Assembly: GCF_000004825.1 (NCBI RefSeq)
Contig: NW_008805063.1
Coordinates: forward strand, 1,302,857-1,366,856
Reading direction: 5' to 3'
Source of the DNA: Heterostelium album PN500
Taxonomy: Eukaryota > Evosea > Eumycetozoa > Acytosteliales > Acytosteliaceae
DNA: 64,000 bases
Shown here: one piece after another, positions 34,161 to 45,405 of the stretch
Layout: each line of letters begins with the position of its first letter
Numbering within the stretch: position 1 is the stretch's first letter
Program-made: the position numbers and the translations under genes
Notes under the pieces: generated by a model
The model's input: the letters and a program-made list of their open reading frames with translations, nothing else
The model's database searches: none
What the model was told of the DNA's origin: nothing

Positions 34161-37100
34161 TTAATTTTCTAAAAGACGTTTAATTTCGAATAATTTTGAA
34201 ACTAAATGTTCATAGAGTTGTGAGTTTAGGGTGTTTAGTGAATTGATGACAGCTCGCAACAGTTGTGTGGATCTCTCTATGAAATTCTTTGTGAAAATAA
34301 CGATTTGACCGTGTGCTGTTGGTGCTTTCTCATCTGATCTAACCTCTGGTGCTACGGGCACTCCAATTTCAACTACAAAACTCTCTAAACCAACTTTGAT
34401 TGCTTGCATCTGTTTGGCAATCAAGGAGAGTGCAACCTGTTGTTCTTTTTCACTCCAATCTTCGTTGACAACCATATTCTTTCTTTCGTTCAACTTGTCG
34501 ATAACTAAAAATGTCGATTGTCTAATGAGATCCTGTTGGTTCAATGATGACTTTAACAAGTTGGGTGGTGTAATTGAGTTACTTGAAGTCAATTGTACTT
34601 CATCTTCCTCATAGAGTTGTTCATCCATTACTTCTTCCTCTTCCATTTGGAATGTATTTTCATGTCGTTGTGCTGATATCGATGATGAAATTGAAAGTGG
34701 ATTACTAGTTGGTTGTTGTAGTTGTTGATTATTATTAGTAATATTATTTTCTAATGACATTGATTGTTTAAATTGTAATTGTAATGATTCTGTTAAATCT
34801 GGATGTTGAGCAATCTGTTTTTGTATGGTTTCTGGTAGGTGTGATCCTGACATCTCAACGGTTCCATAGATCAACTTTATCGATGCATTTATATCGATTC
34901 CATTGTGCGAGGATTGCGATACATCTGAGAGTGTAATAAGTTTGTTACGGTTGAAAAAGTCTTCGACTTGCTGCAGTTGTTCTTTTGGTGTGCTACCGGT
35001 TACCATTCCACCGAGATAGCAGAGATAGTGTGATGCATAGTTGACAACTAATGTGAAAATCAAAATCCACTGCTTCAATGCCGCTGGAATCATGTTGGAA
35101 AGTTCAATGGGTCGTAAGCAGGGCGTTGATGATGCAACCTTAAAGTTGACGGGTGGTGGTGAAATAAAGTTGTTCTTTTCGATTTCCAAAAGAAGTGACT
35201 CATAGGAATCGACTTGGAATGTATTGGTAACGAAATCCTCTAGCCAACGGGTAAGTTTAACAATGGTGTAAGACACGGTCATCGCTGAGTAAGCACTGAC
35301 TTCTGCACCGCTACTGACATCCAGATACAATTGAACCATATTCGAGTGGAAATCTTCAATGAGATGTTTGGCTGGTTCATGGATTGGATAGTCTTCGAGG
35401 GCAAGTGAAGGTGATTCCACCAGACTGTTGTTGGGTGAGATGGTGGATGGTGAGAGACCGTGTGGTATGTCGATCGGTGTCGATGAAGAACCTTGGCTGT
35501 TGAGAGAAGGTGAGCGTGGACTCGAAGGTGTATTCATAGGCGACGATATCTGGTCGGATTTAGGTGATTGAATGATTGGTGTTGGAATGCTACGACTGCT
35601 ACTGTTACTGCCACTACTTCCAGCGGAAGCAGCACTGATGGATTGCGGTGAGGTGAAAGGAATGCTGTTGCCAGCACGAGGTGGTGTTAATGCCGAGGAA
35701 CCTTGGTTTGTCGATGTCAGTTGTGGGGATGTCGATCCAGACGATGGTTCGATACGATCGTCGATTGGAAGTGGTGGAACGACCTCTAACATTAATTTGA
35801 TAACAGAGATTTCTTTGGTTAGACCTTCCATTGCATTCGACAACTCTAAAGAACTGGTACGTATAATGGATGGCGCGAAACAAGTAGAGAGATTGTCGAA
35901 TGTCATTAGAGTTGCTTTAATATTCTCTGGAGCTGCACAGAGTCGCATGATCTCCAAGACATAGGAGAGTACTCTTTGATTGTATACAGGCAGTCTGAAG
36001 AATTGATTGATCAGCTCGTTTGGATCGTTGAGTGCACCGATCACTGAATCGTACATTCCAAAAGGAATGAGAGGTTCGGGAAGTTCACGAATCCACAGTT
36101 TCAACAACGATGAAATGGTATGTACATTCTCGACTAGCGATAGATCAAAGTTATTATCATTCATTTGTTTCTTGGTAGAGTCGATATCGACAAGACGCGA
36201 TGGCACTCTGAATATTCCTTCGGTTTGGAAGGCATTCATCTTTATCATTCTGCGTTTCATCACCACCAAAACATGTGGAATTTCAAGTGTTGGGTGTGTC
36301 TTTCGCTGCGCATTCATCAGGTCCTCCAACGACACTCCAAACTGTAGCTGTTTCTTTGATGAAGAGGAAAAGTTGAAACTGGTACTCCATCGCTTTTTAA
36401 TGTGTACCGATAGTCTGTCTTTTTTGTCTTTGGTTGGAGTGAGTGGTTTCTCGTCGATCGATGAGGAAGGTGAGGATGCTGGTGTTGGGAATTGTGAGAG
36501 AAGTGAAGACGATGGTATGTTGCTAGAGTCGGAAACAGAGATGGAGGCAGCAGCCGTTCGGAAGTCGATTACCTCGAACGGGCGTGGGTTGGCTTCGGTT
36601 GAGACCGATGGCTTGATGCGCTGAATAAAGTCAATGACTTCGTTGTCGGTGCTGAGGTTTGTGAGTCGATCGCGCAGTCCCGACATCTCGGCATCGTAGT
36701 TGTCCGGGAGATAAACCATGTTTAGAAACTTTAGAAAATATTGCTTCAACATGTGTGACCTGTAGATTTCCATCTTGTAAAACTCGACCATTGTCTTTGG
36801 GATGATGGAGCCAAAGAAAGTGGATTGTAGCGAATTCGTCTCGTTGACTTGCTCGCGGTGTTCACGATCAAACTTGATCGCATCTTGACTCTGTTTGAGA
36901 ACGCGACGATTGATTTTCTGTGTGTCGCCGGCGGTGTTTCGCGAACCACTATCGCCAACCATGTCTTTAAAGGCACGCTCGCATGTCTGACGCGTTTTCC
37001 GCAGACGTTGAACGCTGTCCGAGTAGTTGTTGAATGAATGCTTGGCGTCGGTCATTATAGTTGTGTTTCGTTTCTCCAGACTAGACACCAGTGTATCGAT

Positions 37101-37535
37101 GGAATTGACGATGCCGTCATTCAAATTATTAGAGAGTGTCTCGTGATAGCCCGCTTCCCAAGCAGTCTCCTGTCTGACCTGTGCCCATGCATCCATTATC
37201 GTTGAACTAATACAACCGGCAGTGACTGTCGGTTCAAACTTGGCTAGAGTTGCCAATTTCTTTGAATATTCCTCTTCTATCTGTGATCTCAGTTTAAAAA
37301 ATCTCTTTATATCTTTTAATGCATTAATTCCTCTTTCTGTTGATTTTGCAAATTGTTCCAATCCATCCTATATAAATAATAATAGTTAAATTTAAATAAA
37401 ATGTTAATAATTGAAAATCAAAATGTTTTGAATAACAATGTTTTCTATTTAAAAATAACATACCATACTGGAAACTGTTTTAATTCGTCTTAAAACTTCA
37501 TCATTTGGATTATTCGATATCTTTGATGATGACAT
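34161..37535 (-). CDS. F-BAR and RhoGAP domain protein
   Basis: Complement exons 37464..37535 (24 codons) and 34161..37367, phase 0, 1092 residues. Exon 1 is MSSSKISNNPNDEVLRRIKT, giving a natural start before the FCH box. Residues about 30-270 form an F-BAR domain (GINALKDIKRFFKLRSQIEEEYSKK, ETLSNNLNDGIVNSIDTLVSSLEKR, IIPKTMVEFYKMEIYRSHMLK). About 368-556 is a RhoGAP domain with catalytic Arg near 411 in TEGIFRVPSR, then SSLLKLWIRELPEPLIP and FDNLSTCFAPSII. A Ser/Pro-rich linker (about 560-660) and a mostly helical C-terminus follow. It should sense or bend membranes and switch off Rho/Rac GTPases, in endocytosis, macropinocytosis or contractile-vacuole control, like dictyostelid MGP-type GAPs. 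Confidence 0.93.
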
Positions 37536-40500
37536 TTTCTATATTTTATATAATTATAATTTTTATTTTTAGATCTAAAAAAAGTAAAAATAAAAAAAAA
37601 AAGATCAATGTTAAAATACAATTTAAAAATAGAAATTTAGAATTTGATTTGATTTGATTTGGTTGGACTGATTATTATTGATTGATTTACAACTATTAAT
37701 ATGTCACTAAAAATTAATTTAACAACAAACAAAAAAAAAAAAAAAAGAAAAAGAACTCCAACTAAACAAAAAATAAAGAGAGAGAGAGAGAAGTGGATTA
37801 AACCAAAAATAAAAATTATAATAGATAAATAATAATAATAAAAAGTTTTAATTAAATAATAGGATTTCCTATATAGGTAAAATGGTATATTTAACAATAC
37901 CCAGTTTAGGAAGTTGTCGATAAATATAAAAAGAAAGAGAGAATGAGTGGGGATCAATCTTTAGATATATCAATAATGAAATCAACAATTTGATAGTAAT
38001 AATATTAATATGTATATAGATATAGATATAGATACTATTGTGGTTAAAGTATTACTAATGTTTTAACAACTGTTGGCTTGTTGAATGTTGCTATGGTGTT
38101 ATTATTATTATTATTATTACTAATACTATTGTTATAAATATAAATTAATAATTGTCATAATCGACTCAATTGAGTATTATAAATGTATCTATATTTGATG
38201 CTACTTGTATTAAAATTTCTTATTTCGAGATGATTGACGATGACAATAATAAACTAACCAATAGGCAATCTATGAGATGATTAAAATATAAATAATATTA
38301 AGATATTTGCAGTAATAATATGTGTGAGTGTGTGAGTGTGTTTGTGGTGTGCGTGATTCATAAATCCTCTGTAATATCATGAAGTGGGGTAAAAAAGAAA
38401 AACAAAAAGTAAGCGTAAGCGTATAATGATTGATGATGACAATCATACTAATGTAATAGTGTTTTGTTTCATATTATGGATGGATCGATTAACAGTTGGG
38501 TGTGTGGTGGGGTTTGTTGAATGAATGGTATTGGACTTATATAAGAGATGGTGTGAAATATTGGACAAAAATCATAATACACACATTATTTTTTTAATTT
38601 TATTGTGTGTGGTGTGAATGGTTTACGTGTTTATAATTATATTAAAAAATGATGTAATTTTTACTATTATTATTATTATTTATAAACAAACACCATTATA
38701 AATTGCTATTTTGTTGATAATAATGCGTGTCGTATCGTATTTATATGGTACTTTATATAATATGTGGTATGATAATATGATATAATAAGTTGGTTGTTTG
38801 TATGATGATATGATATGATATGATATGATAAGTTTGTTGTTGGGATGGTCAGTTTTATCTATTTGAAATATAGATACAGAAAGAATGAGATTGAGATTGA
38901 GATGATATGATTGGTGGATGCAATATATCTATCGTATACGATTGTCAGATTGATAATTAATTTGATATTTCAATTCAATTCCTAAATTCCAACGTTCCTG
39001 TTGTTGTTCTAATTGATGTTATGCTGTTGTTGTTGTTGTTATTTGTTGATGCTTTAATAATATTATTATAGGCTGCTTGGCTGCGAAAATAAAAATAGTT
39101 GAATCGAAGGAATAGATAATTGATCGAGATTAATTAATTGATGATTGGTCTAAATAATGTAGTTGTTATTTGATGCATTCTATTCAAACTGTTATATAAA
39201 AACAATGTAAATCCTATGCATTGTTTTTGATTGATGAACTGAATTGCTGATTAGCTTTAAATCGATCAGTCAATCAATCAATCATTAAATTACAGTTCCT
39301 GATTGATTGTTCAATCTAATGCCATATCAAATATTGATATCTTTTGATCAGTTGTTATTGTCGTAACTAGTACTAAACTAATCTTTTACAATTGATTGTC
39401 TGCCAGATATTAGAATTAATTAACAAAACCTACCTATAAATAAATAAATTTGATACTATTATAATTGTGAAATAAATCTGTAAGATTTGATAATTGATTT
39501 GTTATTAAATAAATAAAGTAAATGAGTAAGTATAGTTGTTAATTTTTAAAAATACATGGAGTTGTTATAAATAATAATAAAATAAATAAATAAAAAGTGT
39601 AAAGTGTTTTGTGTAAAGAGTGAATAAATTAAAAATTTAAAAGAAATAATAATTGCTTGGATTGGCTGTTTTTACTGATTGTTGAACGATTTGAGTGTGG
39701 GTAACGATGATTGGTTGGCTAATTTTTTCTTTTTTTTTCTAATAATAATTAAATGAATGATTGTGTGTAAGGAGTAAGTAACAATTTTAAAGATTGTTGC
39801 TACATCGATGTTATAGTGCGTTTTTTAAATTAAATTTTTAAAAAGTTTTTGTGTGTGTGAAGTCCTAAGTGCCAAGTGACTCTCCACAACCACTTGAACA
39901 AATTTATTTTGTTTTGGGTTATCTTAACACAACAATCAATCGATTTTTTTTTAAAAGATATTTTTTTTTTTCAAACAAAAATTGTTTTTTTTTGTACTTT
40001 TTTAGTTTAAAGTCCAATCTTAAGATTAAAATAGCTAAATAACTATATAAAGTTATTTCTATGTTTAATTGATTGACAAATATGATTTGATTATTATGAT
40101 GTTGATAATGAATGATATAAAATTTAACCAAATTCAGAATTGGTTTGATGATGATAATGATGATGATTATGATTTTGGTGATGTTAATGATGATGTTGAT
40201 AATGATATATAACATTTGATTTTTTAGGTAGTTAATAGTTGATGATTTTAAAAGTTGTTTGTCTGTTTATTTGGTATTCGATGTGGATAACAATATTATT
40301 ATATTCCTTCCTTACATTCAATCAATGCAATAATGTAAAATCTAATAGCAGCAACACTCTGTAAATAATTAATTATTTTGTTGATTTTCTATTGTTCTGC
40401 TGTTTTTATTGTTGTTGGAGTTATTGATTTTAATTATTCAAATATTTTATTTATAAAACATAATCACTATAGAACTTACAATTTACTAACTACTTTATAA

Positions 40501-41492
40501 TCTTTTATACCAATAAATATTTAAACTTATATTTATACACAAATTTTACTTACTATACATAAACACTATTAACAATACACAAACCAATCAATCTATCAAT
40601 CAAATATCAAAACTTTGATAAGTTTATCACACACGAGTACACACACACAACACTTTAGCAATAACTGGTCTCCGAATAAAAAAAAAATGTAACAAGTATT
40701 TCTAATGAAATGTACTTTTTTTTTTTTTAAAAGTATGTGTAAAGGTGGTGAAGTGTGATAAGGTGTGGTTTTTCTGAATCTGTTTTGATCGTTGATTTGA
40801 TTTAAGTTGGATTGAAATTGGTGGTTAAAACCTACACAATAAATAAATAAATATAATATATAATAATAAATAATCTAAATATGAATTTTTAGAATTCTGA
40901 TTGTTTAGTCGTGAGTATTACCCTTTTTCTAAAATAAAAAAAATTAAAATTTACTTTTTATAATTTATATTTTTAGTGCTTTTTTTTTTCGTGGTCTAAT
41001 TTGATCAAAATCTAACAAAAAATGGGTTTCTCTTTTTTTTCAAACTTGCCTATTTTTTTTTTTTTTTTTTAAGATCTCGATCTACTTTTTTAGATTGGAA
41101 AATGAATTGTAATAAAAATATTACTATTATTTTTGAAACCATTATTTAATTGACTTTGTTGTGAAGAGAAATGTAGAGACTTCAATAAATTGTTTCTAGC
41201 AACAGAAACTTATCAATATAAAACTTTTTTTTTTTAAACAAATTATCAAAATAAAATAAAAATGAACACCCAGTATTTATATTCTGTTTAATTTGTCAAC
41301 AATTGTGTTGCGATAGTGAGAACTCACTGTCACACAACAAAATTCATTTTTTTTTAATTTAAATTTGAAAAACAAAAAACACACTTTACTTTTTTTTTTT
41401 TTTTGTTTATTTATTTTTTATCTATATCTTTTAATTATAAGTATCAAGTTATTTCAAAAGATTTAGATAGGTCACTTTTAGATAACAATATA
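37536..41492. other. Large intergenic region between divergent genes
   Basis: About 4 kb of AT-rich DNA, with TAGATATAGATATAGATA at 38018-38034, ATGATATGATATGATAT at 38808-38830, (ATT)n near 38100 and 38665, (TTG)n near 39000-39050, ACACACAC near 40637-40652, and poly-T at 41051-41069 and 41389-41404. The open frames are low complexity or begin with TTG. No RNA gene recognised. It probably contains long promoter regions. Confidence 0.5.
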
Positions 41493-43283
41493 ATGATAAA
41501 TAACAAAATATTATCATTATTTTTATTGTTTGTTTGTTGTAGTGTTGTTGCTGCTGATGCTTTAAAGGTAGCAGTTTTCAACTCTACTGCCACTTGTGTC
41601 ACTTCAGGTGCAACCGGTGTATGCACACCTTTTACTGATGCAACTCTGTGGAATGATACCAATGCGTTGGTCAATCCTACACAATATTTGTTTAGCATAG
41701 ATCTCTCGAAAGATGATACCGCTATCGATCTCAATGTGCTCACACCGATTAGTATTGGTGCGCTCAACATTGTCGGTGGTCAACAGACATTCCTCAACTT
41801 GAATGCCTCCATGAATGTCACTGGCGATGCACTCTCGGTCAGTTCTGTGTTGATTCAAGTGATGAACGGCGCGCAACTCTCTGCAAGCTCCATTCAGTTG
41901 ACAGACACGGCGTCACTCCACATCGGTCAAAACTCATCGTTGAAATCGATGGTCGATGACATTATTACAGGCGATGCATCATCGAGCATCTCTCTCTATG
42001 ACCAATCGACGTTGTTGGCACTCACCATTGACACCCTCGGTACCATTTCGGTGGCGGATAGCGCCACTCTCTTTGTCCAAACAGCTATACTCGATCGTAT
42101 AACAGTGGCTACCAACGCAACAGCCAACATTGGAACACTCACTCTTACAAACACTTCCAATGTATTCAGTGGTCGTCTCACTGCAACCACTCTCACCATT
42201 AACGCTGGACTGCAAGCGACATTCTCAGAGTTGGGTGTTACCAATTTAGTTCTCCAACAGGGTGCTGCTATCACTATCATTGGTGATTCCAACATCCGTT
42301 ATCTCAACACACCAACCATTATCGATAGTACAATGATTACCATTGATAACGGAGCAACTCTTACAATCGGTGGAAACAACGCACAGAATCTCTATAACCA
42401 GTTTGTCATTGGTGGTAACGGTGCCATTACTTTGGCCGTTTCAAATGCAACACTCTACTCATTGACGACCACCCAACCCTACGTTAAAAACCAGCCGTTA
42501 TTCACATTGCAACTCAGTGGTTTCGTAGTGTTGGCAGCTGCATTTGATTTCAATGGTTTGGTTTTAGTTTCTCCAAATGCAACTCTTGATATCCAACAGA
42601 ATCTCACACCAACCATGTGTTTGGAGACCTATGGTAGTGTCTTTATTCACAAGAATGTGACATGTCACCAAGGAAACATGTTGCAAGGTGCCACCGGTCA
42701 GCTGAGCTTGGTCGATACACCACTGCTTCATCTCTTCAAATTCTATAATAACGGATCGATTCTCGCACTCTCCAACGCACAGATCCTTGGAAATCTCGAA
42801 TCGATTGGTTCCATTCGAATTGGTTCCGCCAATAGCTTGAACATCGTCGGCTATCTCGATATGCTCTCTGCCGATGCCACTCTCACAATGGATCAGGTCA
42901 TGGGAAACAGTGCCAACGCAGCGCTCAGTGTCTTGAATATCATCACGCTGAACGGTACATTCAGCTACAACGTATCGGCACCGGCCAGTCTTACACGTGA
43001 CTACACCTACAAACTACTCAGCACTCAACTCTACTTTGAATCGGATTTCCACACGATCATTGCTGATCCCGCACTCGAACAATTCAAGCTTGAATATCAA
43101 AAGACTACAAAAGCTATTCAACTACAATTCAAAGGAAAGAAAGATAACTCTGGTGGTAATCACAGTTTAGGAATCATCTTGGGTGTGCTCATCCCACTAT
43201 TCATCATATCAGTTGTATTAACAGTGCTATATATATTATACAAGAGAAACAAACAATATAGATTCTACACTAGAATTCAATAA
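41493..43283 (+). CDS. Type I single-pass surface protein with beta-solenoid-like ectodomain
   Basis: Single exon; first ATG at 41493, 596 residues. The frame runs open upstream to 41403 but only from a TTG; starting at 41493 gives a clean signal peptide (NNKILSLFLLFVCCSVVAADA). The ectodomain has many short repeated strands rich in Thr, Ser, Asn and Val (SIGALNIVGGQQTFLNLNA, SSVLIQVMNGAQLSASSI, LTATTLTINAGLQATFSELG), as in parallel beta-helix adhesins. It carries numerous N-glycosylation sequons and few Cys. A TM helix near the end (SLGIILGVLIPLFIISVVLTVLYILY) is followed by the basic tail KRNKQYRFYTRIQ. Resembles the many dictyostelid beta-solenoid surface proteins; ligand unknown. Strong GC-rich coding composition. 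Confidence 0.88.
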   Translation: MINNKILSLFLLFVCCSVVAADALKVAVFNSTATCVTSGATGVCTPFTDATLWNDTNALVNPTQYLFSIDLSKDDTAIDLNVLTPISIGALNIVGGQQTFLNLNASMNVTGDALSVSSVLIQVMNGAQLSASSIQLTDTASLHIGQNSSLKSMVDDIITGDASSSISLYDQSTLLALTIDTLGTISVADSATLFVQTAILDRITVATNATANIGTLTLTNTSNVFSGRLTATTLTINAGLQATFSELGVTNLVLQQGAAITIIGDSNIRYLNTPTIIDSTMITIDNGATLTIGGNNAQNLYNQFVIGGNGAITLAVSNATLYSLTTTQPYVKNQPLFTLQLSGFVVLAAAFDFNGLVLVSPNATLDIQQNLTPTMCLETYGSVFIHKNVTCHQGNMLQGATGQLSLVDTPLLHLFKFYNNGSILALSNAQILGNLESIGSIRIGSANSLNIVGYLDMLSADATLTMDQVMGNSANAALSVLNIITLNGTFSYNVSAPASLTRDYTYKLLSTQLYFESDFHTIIADPALEQFKLEYQKTTKAIQLQFKGKKDNSGGNHSLGIILGVLIPLFIISVVLTVLYILYKRNKQYRFYTRIQ

Positions 43284-43752
43284 TAATAATAATAATAATT
43301 TTAATATTAACAATCAAGATCAATATCATTTTACTTTTTTTTTTTTTTTTTTTGTTAATTATTATAATAACAAAAAAAATTAATTATATATTTATTTGTA
43401 AAAACAAAAACGAAATTAAATAAAACTATGAAAAATAATAATAATCAGTAGTCTGACCATGTTAAGAAATGAATAAAGTTTACCCATCTCGGATTAGGTT
43501 AAATTGAAGAAGTGAAAATGCATTTTCTATCTGCTGATCAACAGTGGGGGAAAATGAAAAATCAGAAAATAAAAACCAATTAGATAGATCACATAATTTA
43601 ATAAATTGATAATATTTTTAGTGTGAAAAAACCGATCAGCATTTTCATTGATGTTTTCCCTATAAATATGAATCATCTTAACAAGATTAATATATATACA
43701 ATTATAAATATTTATTTTCAATATAATAAATCTAAATATTAAACCAAAGAAA
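43284..43752. other. Intergenic region
   Basis: AT-rich 3' flank of the surface protein gene, with AATAATAAT and poly-T (43332-43351), leading to the promoter of the small cysteine-rich gene. No other signal. Confidence 0.5.
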
Positions 43753-43982
43753 ATGAAATATACTACAATCTTGGTTCTTATCTTAGTGCTCGTAGCTGTC
43801 TCTCAAAGCAGCCATGTATGCGAATCGAAAAAATAAATGAATTTTCTTTCTCTGCAGTGGGTTGTCCCGAATTCCAAGTTGCACCAGGTTGTAAAGTGGT
43901 TTATGGAAATGAAGACAAGGATTATCCATACTGTTGCCCAAGATCACTTTGTGGTGAAGATGTTCTTTGGTCCGAAGTATAG
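43753..43982 (+). pseudogene. Small secreted cysteine-rich (SVC/VWC-like) gene, splice phase does not close
   Basis: An ATG at 43753 opens a signal peptide (MKYTTILVLILVLVAVSQSS) ending at a GTATGC donor after 43815. A polypyrimidine tract and CAG acceptor end at 43857. After it, one frame reads GCPEFQVAPGCKVVYGNEDK, then DYPYCCPRSLCGEDVLWSEV and a stop at 43982. The CCP and PGC spacing looks like a single von Willebrand C-type domain. The donor leaves phase 0, but the Cys frame needs one more nucleotide. The intron would be only 42 nt. Either the gene is newly broken by one base, an unusual donor is used, or the sequence has a one-base error. The other frame from the same exon has no domain sense. 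Confidence 0.55.
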
Positions 43983-44025
43983 AAAAAAATTAAAAAATTT
44001 TGTGTGGTTTAACCCCAAATTTTAA

Positions 44026-44192
44026 TATGTTTTTGAAACTCTTTTTAAAATAAATATATCAATTTTTTTTATATTGTGCATTTAATTTTTGTCAGTAGTA
44101 TTATAGATTTTTAATTATTTGTAAGATCAATATTCATAATTTATTCAAAAAATATTATTAAATCACTGACGATTTTCGAATTGGTTCTCAAC
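44026..44192. other. Short intergenic gap
   Basis: AT-rich 3' flank of the small cysteine-rich gene. Nothing else seen. Confidence 0.4.
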
Positions 44193-44560
44193 AACAGAAT
44201 TTTTAAGCTAAATACTGGACAGAGCTCTTCTGTCATTGTCTATGCCACCAATACCAAATTCACAATCAACGTGTTCAAGCCTATTTCCTAGCCAATAAGG
44301 CATACTATTCAATTCTCTATATCCCAAGCTCCACAACCAGCATATTTAGATGGTTTGGTATTTATTGATAATTATCAGTATAGTTATATATATCGATTGG
44401 TTGGACTAAGTGAATCATCTATTATTAAAAATTCACTCTTCAAGGAGAATCAACGTGGAGGTATAGTTTAATTCAATTCACCTATGGTTCTTTGGAAATA
44501 TATAATTGGGTCTTTATTTGAGCTAGAGATAACCGAAACTGAAAATTAATATGGTGGTAA
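44193..44560 (+). pseudogene. Decayed fragment of a beta-helix (pectin-lyase-like) repeat protein
   Basis: Several short open stretches in different + frames keep protein-like sequence. One gives NRIFKLNTGQSSSVIVYATN and then TKFTINVFKPIS before a stop. A second, from about 44325, gives QAPQPAYLDGLVFIDNYQY, then SESSIIKNSLFKENQRGGIV with a stop at 44469-44471. The S-x-I-x-NS-x-F-x-x-N...GG pattern is the repeat of right-handed beta-helix proteins common among dictyostelid secreted proteins. No start codon, signal peptide or continuous frame was found. Probably a relic of a larger gene. Confidence 0.55.
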
Positions 44561-44672
44561 CTTTAGTAATTAATTTTAGTTACTCATAAAAAAAACTACT
44601 AATAAGGTTTATTTACTTATTGAATTACAATATTATGAAGAATAGAGTAGATTGTTTATTAATTTAAATAAT

Positions 44673-45405
44673 TTAATCATCTAATTCTGGGTATTTTGCA
44701 CACTTAGAACAGATTGGGTCTACATGCCATCCATTTGATGGCTGCAAACAGAAGTTTGGATAAATGGTATCGGTCTTCTTTCTAAGGATACCACCAATTA
44801 CTTGAGCTGGAGAGTTATTTCCTGAAAGACCATAAGCAAGAGCATTGATTTGATTCGAGAGAACTGGGATTTGACCGAGACATTTGTCACAATACATGGT
44901 TTGGATGGAAGTACCGTAGATAACCTAAATTTATAAAAACATAATTTATATTAGATTCGAAATTAATAAAAGAATCAAATCCCTTGTTTAAAACTTTTCT
45001 TACCTTGGAGAAACCAGCCCACATGGCAGCGGCGTGACACATAACACATGATTCACCAGTAGTGTACAAAGAATAACCTTCCCAGGTGTTTTTGTTGTGA
45101 ATACGTGAACAGTTCATGATGGCAACCATTTCACCGTGGTAGATGGCAGAGTTTTCATTTTGGTTGAGACCAGTGCAAGCGACAGTACCGTTTGGAGCAA
45201 CAATTACAGTGGTGAACAAGTTGTTCTTTTCAATGGCAAGATCATAGGCAATTTGCATGTACTTTTCGTGGTATTTACGCTCAGCACGAGATAAATCCTC
45301 TGGATACAAGAGACGAGTTGGACGTGGCATTTCAACGAATGGATCGTCACAGGCCAAACTGACGGCAACAGTGACCAAAACTAAAGCGAGAATATATTTC
45401 AACAT
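44673..45405 (-). CDS. Secreted deaminase-fold protein (CDA superfamily, TadA/guanine-deaminase-like)
   Basis: Complement exons 45004..45405 and 44673..44924, phase 0, 217 residues. A signal peptide (MLKYILALVLVTVAVSLACD) precedes a deaminase-like core. Residues 47-90 have the usual helix-strand start (HEKYMQIAYDLAIEKNN, FTTVIVAPNGTVACTG). Then comes HGE near 90-92, the zinc His with catalytic Glu, then GESCVMCHAAAMWAGFSKV with zinc Cys near 120 and 123, followed by VIYGTS. In the TadA/guanine deaminase group the Cys pair is normally preceded by Pro (PCVMC); here it is Ser. Additional Cys pairs (YCDKC, ICSKC) near the C-terminus could form disulfides or bind metal. Extracellular nucleobase or nucleoside deamination is plausible, but the substrate is unknown. 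Confidence 0.85.

Noticed and set aside
39919-40215. 98-codon Ile/Lys-rich minus-strand frame
   Set aside because: Built from ATT/ATC and poly-A tracts, typical chance frame in intergenic DNA.
43837-44025. 62-codon frame over the small cysteine-rich gene
   Set aside because: Shadow frame. The alternative frame has the CCP/PGC cysteine pattern and ends at a natural stop.
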